NCBI GenBank assembly: GCA_035689185.1
Contig: DASSLY010000078.1
Span: 1-64,000, forward strand
From: DASSLY01 sp035689185
Lineage (GTDB): Bacteria; Actinomycetota; Actinomycetes; Actinomycetales; Dermatophilaceae
Direction of reading: 5' to 3'
Length of the DNA: 64,000 nucleotides
Positions 7,393-14,004 of this stretch are shown in pieces. Position numbers and translations under genes: made by a program. The notes under the pieces are model-generated. The model was not told the DNA's origin. It did not search any database and saw only the letters and a list, made by a program, of their open reading frames with translations. The first letter of the stretch is position 1, and every line of letters begins with the position of its first letter.

Positions 7393-9090
7393 GTGGTAGC
7401 GGATTCTCCTAACACCCACCCGGGTGTTCTGGACGACGGCAGGGCGGCCGAGACAGGCCAGCCCGCAGAGCTCACGTCGGACCAGAACGCGCCGCGGGGG
7501 CTGCTGGGTTGCCGGGTGGGAGAGGTCGCGACCGCATCCCGGCGAGTTGTCTGCCGCACCATCCGCCGCTTCGCCATCGTCACTCTCGCATCCGCAGTCG
7601 GCGCCGGGCTGCTAGCAGGCCTCGCATCGGCTGACGACCTCACCCACCGACGTGCTGCAGTCGAGCAGCAGTTGGCTGAGACCGCGCGTGACCTGAACGA
7701 GTCCACCCATGAGCTCTCCGCTGCCGCGATGGCGGTGGAGCAGTCGCGGGACTCCCTGATCGCTGCGCAGGCTGCGCTCGCCCAGACTCGGGACGAGCTG
7801 GCCGCCGCACACCGCCGCGACGTGGCGATGGCGGCGAAGCTGAAGAAGGCGAAGGCCGACCTGGTCAGGGCGAAGGCTGCAGTCGTCGCCGGCCAGAAGA
7901 AGCTGGATGCCGAGCGTCAGATGGCCGGCAATATGGTCCGCGACCAGTACCAGCAGCAGACCAACCTGCTGCCGATTGCCATTCTGGCCGAGAGCAACTC
8001 CACTGCAGACCTGCAGACGCGTCTTCAATGGTCGACGACCATGTTCGACACCACGAAGGCGCAGATCGACCGGCTCACGGTCCTGCAGCGTCAACTGAAG
8101 GAGAAGCGAGAACGCCAAGCCGCGTTGGAGCGCCAGATCGCGGCCGACCGCAAGCAGGCAGCGGAGAACCTGCGTCAGAAGCAGGCGCTGGAGGCGCAAG
8201 CAGAACAGCAGGAGGCGGCGATTGCGTCCCTGCTCCTTCAGAACACCGCCGCCCAGGCGGCGGCCGCCGAAGAGGTCAGCGCTGACAAGCAGCGGTACGC
8301 GAACCTCAACGCCGAGCGGGCGGCTGTGGAGAGGCGCATCGCCGAGCGAATCGCCCGAGCCAGGGCAGAGGCGGCCCGCCGGGCGGCGGCCGACCGGGCG
8401 GCCCGCATCGCGGCAGAGCGTGCCGCCGCCCGGGCCGAGGCACGTGCGGAGGCGAGGAGAGCGGCAGCAGCCCGAGCCGAGGCAGCCCGAGCGGAGGCAG
8501 CCCGAGCGGAGGCAAGGCGAGAGGCGGCCCAGCGCGAACGACGCCAGTCGACCCGGTCGGCGAGATCGTCGAAGCCGTCAATCTCCCGGGCGGCGGCGCC
8601 CAGCCGCAGGATGGTCGTTCAGAAGCAGAGGCAAAGGAAGAAGGCTCGCGCGTCGACATCTCGCTCCATCAGGGTCGACACCGGCGGCAGCGCCGGTCAC
8701 GGTTTCGACTACCCGGTGAGCGCCGGAATCACCTCCCCGTACGGCATGCGGTTCCACCCGGTGCTGCACTACTGGAAGCTGCACGATGGCACGGACTTCG
8801 GCGCGGGGTGCGGCAGCCCGATCCGAGCGCCCTACTCGGGTCGGGTGTCGGAGCGGTACTTCAACGCGGGATACGGCAACCGGCTGATGATTGACCACGG
8901 CGTGGTCGACGGACGCTACGTCACCACCGGCTACAACCACGCGATCAACTACACCGTCGGCGTCGGCGAGCGCGTCAGCAGGGGAGAGGTCATCGGCTAT
9001 GTCGGGACCACCGGATACTCGACCGGATGCCACCTGCACCTGATGGTCTGGATCGACGGCGGGATGCGCAACCCGATGACCTGGTTCTGA
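7393..9090 (+). CDS. FtsEX-linked M23 peptidoglycan hydrolase with coiled coil
   Basis: Up to 565 residues. An N-terminal signal peptide (RRFAIVTLASAVGAGLLAGLASA) is followed by a long coiled coil rich in Ala, Glu, Arg and Gln (about 85-400) and a basic linker. The C-terminal LytM/M23 zinc peptidase domain carries the HDGTD and CHLHL metal motifs and looks catalytically complete. The build resembles EnvC/PcsB-type hydrolases activated through FtsX. GTG 7393 has a GGGGTAG ribosome site 5 nt upstream but gives an unusually long N-region; GTG 7516 would give a conventional signal peptide. Mycobacteria pair FtsEX with an NlpC/P60 enzyme instead. Confidence 0.88.
   Translation: MVADSPNTHPGVLDDGRAAETGQPAELTSDQNAPRGLLGCRVGEVATASRRVVCRTIRRFAIVTLASAVGAGLLAGLASADDLTHRRAAVEQQLAETARDLNESTHELSAAAMAVEQSRDSLIAAQAALAQTRDELAAAHRRDVAMAAKLKKAKADLVRAKAAVVAGQKKLDAERQMAGNMVRDQYQQQTNLLPIAILAESNSTADLQTRLQWSTTMFDTTKAQIDRLTVLQRQLKEKRERQAALERQIAADRKQAAENLRQKQALEAQAEQQEAAIASLLLQNTAAQAAAAEEVSADKQRYANLNAERAAVERRIAERIARARAEAARRAAADRAARIAAERAAARAEARAEARRAAAARAEAARAEAARAEARREAAQRERRQSTRSARSSKPSISRAAAPSRRMVVQKQRQRKKARASTSRSIRVDTGGSAGHGFDYPVSAGITSPYGMRFHPVLHYWKLHDGTDFGAGCGSPIRAPYSGRVSERYFNAGYGNRLMIDHGVVDGRYVTTGYNHAINYTVGVGERVSRGEVIGYVGTTGYSTGCHLHLMVWIDGGMRNPMTWF
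8470..8514 (+). repeat. Three 15-bp tandem repeats inside the hydrolase gene
   Basis: Three units close to GCCCGAGCGGAGGCA encode repeated Ala-Arg-Ala-Glu-Ala in the coiled coil. The unit length keeps the frame, so copy-number change would alter coiled-coil length without breaking the gene. Confidence 0.8.
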
Positions 9091-9140
9091 CCGGTTCAGC
9101 CCCGGCGAAACCGGTTGGACGACACAGGGATGATTGACCA

Positions 9141-9614
9141 ATGGCAAAAGAGAAGGGCCGCAAGCTCGTCGCGCAGAACAAGAAGGCTCGACACGACTAC
9201 CACATTCACGACACCTATGAGGCCGGCATCGTGCTGAGCGGTACCGAGGTGAAGTCGTTGCGGGAAGGCAGGGCGTCGCTGATGGACGCCTTCGCCACCG
9301 TGGACGACGGCGAGGTGTGGCTGCGGTCCGCGCACATTCCGGAGTACAGCCATGGCACCTGGACCAACCACACCGCCCGGCGTACGCGCAAGCTGTTGCT
9401 GAACCGCCGCGAGATCTCGCGCATCGAGCGGGACCTGGGCTCGAGCGGCATGACGCTGGTGCCGCTGTCGATCTACTTCGCTGACGGGTACGCCAAGGTG
9501 GAGATCGCGGTCGCCTCCGGCAAGCGGGAGTACGACAAGCGGCAGACCATCGCTGAGCGTGATGCCCGGCGCGAAGCCGAGCGCGCGCTGGCGGCCCGGA
9601 ACCGCGGCGAGTGA
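9141..9614 (+). CDS. smpB: SsrA-binding protein SmpB
   Basis: 157 residues. SmpB binds the tRNA-like part of tmRNA and delivers it to stalled ribosomes. The core has the conserved pattern NKKARHDYHIHDTYEAG and GTEVKSLREG, and the basic C-terminal tail (YDKRQTIAERDARREAERAL) that probes the empty mRNA channel is present. The tmRNA gene lies 3.1 kb downstream on the same strand, so the whole trans-translation pair is in this window. The next gene starts within the stop codon. Confidence 0.98.
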   Translation: MAKEKGRKLVAQNKKARHDYHIHDTYEAGIVLSGTEVKSLREGRASLMDAFATVDDGEVWLRSAHIPEYSHGTWTNHTARRTRKLLLNRREISRIERDLGSSGMTLVPLSIYFADGYAKVEIAVASGKREYDKRQTIAERDARREAERALAARNRGE

Positions 9615-11500
9615 TCCTCATGCGACAGCGAGGTGAGAGCGGGCCAGAGCCCGGGCTCACCGTCGTCCCCGGGCTGGTGCTGCGCTGCGTTGCCGTGCTG
9701 TTCGGACTGGTGGCGGTGCTCGGGTTCAGTGTCGTGACGGCGATCCCGGCGCACGCGGCCGGTGACCGGATCGAGTCCTTCGACATTGACTACACGTTGA
9801 GACCCGATGGTGTGCTGGAGGCGACCGAGACCATTGTCTACGAGTTCGGCCCCGACTCCGGCAGGCACGGTATTGAGCGGTACTTCATCACCCGTGAGCC
9901 GTACGACGACACCAACGACGCCGTGTACACCATCGAGAACATCGATGTCAGCAGCCCCGATGACGTCGCCACCCAGTTCACCACCCGAACCGACGAGGCG
10001 AAGGACGGCCGCGAGGAGCAGTTGCGGATCCGGATCGGCGACCCGAATGAGACCATCGACGCGCCGACAGCGACCTACGTCCTCTCCTATGAGGTGAGCG
10101 GTGCCATGCGTTCCTTCGACGGCTACGACGAGCTCTTCTGGGACGCGACCGGTCTGGACTGGACAGCCAGCATCGACTCCGTTCGCGTGTCCGCGACAGT
10201 TCCGGGTGGTGCACAAGACGTCACCTGCACACACGGGGTAGCCCAGAGCACCACCACCTGCGCCAAAGCCAACGAGTCCGGTGGGAAGGCGACATTTGCC
10301 CAGACCGACCTGGCGCCCGGAGAAGGCGTCACCATCGGAGTCAAGATTCGATCCGGCCTGGTCAGCGACAATCGGCCGCATCTGGTGCCCGACGGGTCGA
10401 AGCTGTCGCCACAGGAGAAGCTTGTCGCCGGAAGCGCCGTCGGCCTCGGCGCGCTGTCAGTGATCGGTTCACCGATCCTGGGTGTGCTCTGGTGGCGCAA
10501 GCACGGGAGGGACCAGCGTTATGCGGGTCTCGCTCCCGGCACCGTGCCGCTGGCCGGACAGCCGACGCAGATCGTCGCCCACGACCGAGACATCACCATC
10601 CCGGTGGCATTCTCGCCACCCAAGATTCCCGTTGCCGAGGCCGGCCTGCTGATCGACGGGCAGGTCGACCCACGCGAGACCGCGGCCACCATCATCGACC
10701 TGGCCGTCAAGGGCGCGCTGACCGTGCGGAGCTCAGACAGCGACGATTTCTTGTTGACCCTGGTGGACCCCCACAAGGCGTCGGCCCCCCACGAGATGGT
10801 CCTGCTGAACAGCGTCTTCGCCGGTCAGCCGGCCGGGGCTGTCGTCGACCTCTCTCAACGCGGCAGCATGCTGGCCGCGCATCAGGCAATGGTCGCCTCC
10901 GTTCGCAACCAGGTGGCGGCTCGCGGCTGGTTCCGCAAGGTGCCCTCCGCGACGGCCACCGGCAGTTTCGGGTTCGGCGCGATCGCTGTGGTGGTCTTCG
11001 CCATCTTCGGCTTGGGTGCGGGCGCGTTGTGGGTCGCACTGCCGCTGCTGCCCATTCTCGTCACGATGGCCATCCTGCGCACGAAACTGCGGCGTGGGCA
11101 GCGGACCCCCGACGGCCGGGCCGTCTGTGACCAGGTGGAGGGATTCAAGACCTACCTTGCGACGGCGGAGGCGGACCAGCTCAGATTCGAAGAGGGTGAG
11201 GACATCTTCTCGAAGTACCTGCCGTGGGCGATCGCTTTCGATCTTGCCGACCGATGGGCGAAGGTGTGCGCCGACCTTGTTCGGATGGGTCGGCTGCCCG
11301 ATGAGGCCCCGTACTGGTACTACGGCGCCTACAACATGACAGCCTTCAACACGTCGTTCCTCACCGGCAGCCTCACCAGCGCCGCGACACCAGCGCCATC
11401 GGCCGGTAGCAGCGGGTCCGGCTTCGGTGGCGGCAGCTCCTTCAGCGGCGGCGGGTTCTCCGGTGGGGGAGGCGGCGGCGGAGGCGGCGGCAGTTGGTGA
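9611..11500 (+). CDS. DUF2207 membrane protein with Gly-rich C-terminus
   Basis: 629 residues from GTG 9611, which overlaps the smpB stop by 4 nt; ATG 9620 is an alternative. A signal peptide or anchor (about 20-50) precedes an extracellular beta-rich region (about 55-270), a membrane segment near 285, a cytoplasmic region, two further membrane helices near 460-500, and a tail of Gly/Ser repeats ending GGGGGSW. This is the layout of the DUF2207 (YciQ-like) predicted membrane proteins. The role is unknown. The overlap suggests co-translation with smpB. Confidence 0.85.
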   Translation: MILMRQRGESGPEPGLTVVPGLVLRCVAVLFGLVAVLGFSVVTAIPAHAAGDRIESFDIDYTLRPDGVLEATETIVYEFGPDSGRHGIERYFITREPYDDTNDAVYTIENIDVSSPDDVATQFTTRTDEAKDGREEQLRIRIGDPNETIDAPTATYVLSYEVSGAMRSFDGYDELFWDATGLDWTASIDSVRVSATVPGGAQDVTCTHGVAQSTTTCAKANESGGKATFAQTDLAPGEGVTIGVKIRSGLVSDNRPHLVPDGSKLSPQEKLVAGSAVGLGALSVIGSPILGVLWWRKHGRDQRYAGLAPGTVPLAGQPTQIVAHDRDITIPVAFSPPKIPVAEAGLLIDGQVDPRETAATIIDLAVKGALTVRSSDSDDFLLTLVDPHKASAPHEMVLLNSVFAGQPAGAVVDLSQRGSMLAAHQAMVASVRNQVAARGWFRKVPSATATGSFGFGAIAVVVFAIFGLGAGALWVALPLLPILVTMAILRTKLRRGQRTPDGRAVCDQVEGFKTYLATAEADQLRFEEGEDIFSKYLPWAIAFDLADRWAKVCADLVRMGRLPDEAPYWYYGAYNMTAFNTSFLTGSLTSAATPAPSAGSSGSGFGGGSSFSGGGFSGGGGGGGGGGSW

Positions 11501-11518
11501 CGCTCTCTGGCGCCGCGG

Positions 11519-11890
11519 TCAGCGTACGGCGACCAGGTCGACCACGAAGATCAGCGTCTCGCCCGGCTTGATGACCCCGCCGGCCCCGCGGTCTCCGTAC
11601 CCCAGCTGCGGCGGGATGACCAGTTGACGGCGTCCGCCGACCTTCATGCCGGCAACCCCGCGGTCCCAGCCCTGGATCACGCGTCCGGCGCCGAGGGGGA
11701 AGTCCAATGGCTCTCCGCGGTTGTACGACGCGTCGAACTCCTCACCGGTGCTGTGGGCGACGCCGACATAGTGGACCAGTACCTGGCTGCCTGGCTTCGC
11801 CTCGGCCCCGTCCCCGACGGTGAGATCGGTGATCTCCAGGTCGGTGGGCGGCGGGCCCTCGGGAAAGTCGATCTCCGGTTTCTCGGTCAT
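11519..11890 (-). CDS. FKBP-type peptidyl-prolyl isomerase
   Basis: 123 residues, a single FKBP domain without a signal peptide, so probably cytoplasmic. It shows the core family pattern: VHYVG, FDASYNRGEPLDFPLG, VIQGWDRGVAGMKVGGRRQLVIPPQLGYG and the final FVVDLVAV strand. It should speed cis-trans isomerisation of Xaa-Pro bonds. ATG 11890 is preferred because TAGGTT lies 7 nt upstream. It converges on the DUF2207 gene. Confidence 0.95.
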   Translation of the reverse strand: MTEKPEIDFPEGPPPTDLEITDLTVGDGAEAKPGSQVLVHYVGVAHSTGEEFDASYNRGEPLDFPLGAGRVIQGWDRGVAGMKVGGRRQLVIPPQLGYGDRGAGGVIKPGETLIFVVDLVAVR

Positions 11891-11897
11891 GCCGTCC

Positions 11898-11903
11898 AAC
11901 CTA
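11898..11903 (-). promoter_or_regulatory. Leaderless-type -10 box of the FKBP gene
   Basis: On the minus strand TAGGTT lies 7 nt before ATG 11890, with no Shine-Dalgarno sequence. Confidence 0.5.
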
Positions 11904-12015
11904 TGACGGGTCCAAGACGTGCCGGCACGGGGTCATGGGTGCCAGCCACCGAAGTAGGGGTCGGTCGGGGGACCGCCTGATAGTGCGATGCCGGGTTCAG
12001 GTGGATCCTTATTCC

Positions 12016-12624
12016 ATGAGCGCCGCGTATGAGCACCCGAGTCTGAGCATGCGAGTCACCCCAGAACAACGAGAGCGAGCAGAGCACTGGCTTCAAGAGG
12101 CCTATGCCGATGGACGGATCGACGAAGACGAGTTCGACCGCCGTATCGGCCAGGTTCTCTCGTCTGAGAACCGCAAAGAGCTGAACGAGGCCTTCTACGG
12201 CCTGGTTCAGGTCCCGATGTCGTCGCACGCGCTGAGCGTGCACTCGGCGTATCAGCCGTTGGCGAAGCAGGGGATGCCCAGCCAGGGGGAGCGAGCGGTG
12301 GCGGGTGTTGCCCACTTCGCGCCGTTCTTCATGCTGTGGCTGATCGCTCCCGGTGCGGTGTACGCCCTGTCCAGCACCGGGAGCTACGCTCGCCGGGAAG
12401 CCGCAAAGGCGTTCAACTTCCAGCTCATCTCGCTGATTCTGCTGGTCGTCACCGGCGCCATCGGAAGCATGATCCCTGGTGACGGGGACCCCGTCCTCGG
12501 CCTCATGTTCGTGGGCTGGCTGGTGCTGACCATCATCGGTGGCGTCAAGGCCTTGAAGGGTGAGGACTGGCGGAACCCGGTTCAGCGGGTCGTCAAGCTC
12601 AAGGTGCTGAACGAGAAGAAGTAG
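12016..12624 (+). CDS. DUF1707 and DUF4870 domain membrane protein
   Basis: 202 residues. The N-terminal 60 residues match DUF1707 (MRVTPEQRERAEHWLQEAYADGRIDEDEFDRRI), a short helical domain. The C-terminal half matches DUF4870, with three hydrophobic segments around residues 95-190 (VAHFAPFFMLWLIAPGAVY, LISLILLVVTGAIGSM, LGLMFVGWLVLTIIGG). ATG 12016 is chosen because homology begins right after it and AGGTGG lies upstream. Its function is not known; DUF1707 proteins are often linked to cell-surface or sensing roles in actinobacteria. Confidence 0.85.
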   Translation: MSAAYEHPSLSMRVTPEQRERAEHWLQEAYADGRIDEDEFDRRIGQVLSSENRKELNEAFYGLVQVPMSSHALSVHSAYQPLAKQGMPSQGERAVAGVAHFAPFFMLWLIAPGAVYALSSTGSYARREAAKAFNFQLISLILLVVTGAIGSMIPGDGDPVLGLMFVGWLVLTIIGGVKALKGEDWRNPVQRVVKLKVLNEKK

Positions 12625-12670
12625 ACGGACGCCGGGAACAAACAGCGGTGCGGCCTGGTTGCAGAGCAGG

Positions 12671-12676
12671 TAGAGT
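12671..12676 (+). promoter_or_regulatory. Candidate -10 box for ssrA
   Basis: TAGAGT lies about 54 nt upstream of the mature tmRNA 5' end, consistent with a precursor trimmed by RNase P. No -35 element is clear. Confidence 0.3.
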
Positions 12677-12729
12677 AGGGGGCCGCGGCTGTTCGGGGAG
12701 ACCGGGGAGTCGCGGTGCACAACTCAATA

Positions 12730-13102
12730 GGGGGTGATCGGTTTCGACTTGGGTCGATAGTTCCAAGAGAAGCGGGCCGAGAATCTAGGGTCAACTCGTT
12801 AATGTTCCCTGGAAACCAATAAGTGCCGAATCTAAAACCAGCACTGACTTCGTTCTCGCTGCCTGAGCAGTGACCGAAGGGTCAGACCGGGCTAGCCTTC
12901 GTCCCGGCCCCTGGCCTCATCTAGAGGGCTTACCCGTTGAGAGTCGCCTTGGGGCTCAGCGGGGACACTAACCAAGGCTGGGCTTGTCTGCAACGTGCTA
13001 GCGCGAGTGCAGGAGCCGAGTAAAAACGCCTAGCTAGCTGCGCCCGGAGAAGTCTTGGTTCATCGTTCAAGGACGCGGGTTCGATTCCCGCCACCTCCAC
13101 CG
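12730..13102 (+). ncRNA. ssrA: tmRNA (transfer-messenger RNA)
   Basis: The 5' end GGGGGUG (12730-12736) pairs with CACCUCC (13092-13098) to form the acceptor stem, with one G-U pair. The conserved 5' GGUUUCGAC follows, and the T-arm GCGGGTTCGATTCCCGC is at 13076-13092. After the acceptor stem the genome has ACC then G, so the terminal A of CCA is probably added later. The mRNA-like part (12825-12866) encodes the degradation tag. tmRNA with SmpB rescues ribosomes stalled on broken mRNAs. The 3' end is overlapped on the other strand by the tail of an adenylyltransferase-like gene. Confidence 0.97.
12825..12866 (+). other. tmRNA tag-peptide reading frame
   Basis: Starting at GCC 12825 the frame reads AESKTSTDFVLAA followed by TGA. 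The 13-residue tag ends in LAA, the signal for ClpXP-type proteases. The resume codon is inferred from the tag's ending and from the absence of stops. Confidence 0.85.
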
Positions 13103-13974
13103 ATCTCGTCCACGTGTTGCCGATGGTCGTCACGTTGGGTGTGCTGACAGCCCGGGCCCTGAAGGGTCCGGGCTGTCTCGCTCCTCCTGCGCTCCCGATA
13201 GCGGTCGGCCATAGCCGGCGCAACGCTGCCGACAAATGTGAGCACCTCCCGGTACCGTCCTGGATCGGTGTCCAGCCCACCTGCGTACCACCAGGCCCGG
13301 GCCCAGCCGATCAGCGCTGCCCACTCGGGAAGTACGGATACTCCATAGTCGGCCGCGGCCCGCTTGGACAGTTGGCGGCCCGTCTGCAGCGTTGCGACAG
13401 CACGACAGATGGTCAGCACGGAGTACGCCTGGCCTCCCGGGCTGGTCATGGGCGCCACCCAATCGGGCCATTGCACAAGGTGGCCGACGACCACCTGCTG
13501 CACCAGCGGAGTTTCGATCTCGGGGAGCACGTCCCGAGGCGAGCGACCCGCCAGCACACGGTCGTGCTGGAGCGCGGCGTGCCAGTTGAGCAGGTAATGA
13601 CGGCTGGCCTCGATCAGGTGGATCGGCTCGCCCGGGCTGATGCGCACCATGGGGTGGATCTGCCCGCCGCCGAGCAAGACATCTCGAACCGCCGCCGGCG
13701 AGACGTACTCCACCTCGACATGGTCGCTCCACTCGGGAAAGTCGCGGACGAGGCTCTCATGGACGCCGGTGAGGGACCGCAGCGTTGCCGCGCTCGGGTC
13801 GTCGGAGAGGACCCCAAGCACGTCGAGATCGCTGCGGCCAATCAGGAAGTCCCCGACCACCCAGGAGCCATGCACGCACAGGCTGAGAAGGCTGTCACCG
13901 AGCGCGGTGCTGAGATCGACGCTCAGGCGGGTGAGCACAGTCTCCGGATCCGGCGCCACGCCCGCACGATACAT
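13060..13974 (-). CDS. AadA-like nucleotidyltransferase (DUF4111 C-domain)
   Basis: 304 residues. The N-terminal nucleotidyltransferase domain has the GS-D-x-D core (HGSWVVGDFLIGRSDLDVL) and a later acidic residue in VEVEYV matching the catalytic Glu of AadA. The C-terminal helical domain matches DUF4111 (YSVLTICRAVATLQTG, SKRAAADYGVSVLPEW). Relatives adenylylate streptomycin/spectinomycin; the substrate here is unproven. The family-like region ends near ADRYRERRR; the last 35-40 residues are translated from the tmRNA terminator and the antisense of the tmRNA 3' end (ending GGGGGNRTRVLER), so they are probably not native. ATG 13974 is preferred over GTG 13980. Confidence 0.8.
   Translation of the reverse strand: MYRAGVAPDPETVLTRLSVDLSTALGDSLLSLCVHGSWVVGDFLIGRSDLDVLGVLSDDPSAATLRSLTGVHESLVRDFPEWSDHVEVEYVSPAAVRDVLLGGGQIHPMVRISPGEPIHLIEASRHYLLNWHAALQHDRVLAGRSPRDVLPEIETPLVQQVVVGHLVQWPDWVAPMTSPGGQAYSVLTICRAVATLQTGRQLSKRAAADYGVSVLPEWAALIGWARAWWYAGGLDTDPGRYREVLTFVGSVAPAMADRYRERRRSETARTLQGPGCQHTQRDDHRQHVDEIGGGGGNRTRVLER
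13147..13176 (+). terminator. Rho-independent-type terminator of ssrA
   Basis: A 13-bp inverted repeat with one mismatch (ACAGCCCGGGCCC / GGGTCCGGGCTGT) and a 4-nt loop starts 45 nt after the tmRNA. There is no T tract, as is common in high-GC actinobacteria. It lies inside the 3' end of the convergent nucleotidyltransferase reading frame. Confidence 0.65.
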
Positions 13975-14004
13975 CCGCACTTTCGGCTGTCGGGCCCTCG
14001 GCGG

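Noticed and set aside
13060..13102. Possible tRNA gene (T-arm and acceptor-like sequence)
   Set aside because: The T-arm and acceptor pair with the ssrA 5' end at 12730; it is the tRNA-like domain of tmRNA.
13076..13102. Integration (att) site at the tmRNA 3' end
   Set aside because: No second copy of the tmRNA 3' end, no integrase and no phage genes are seen in the window.
12930..13280. 116-codon minus-strand frame with VEVAGIEPASLNDEPRLLRAQLARR
   Set aside because: This is the well-known false protein from the antisense of a tRNA-like 3' end; it lies over tmRNA.
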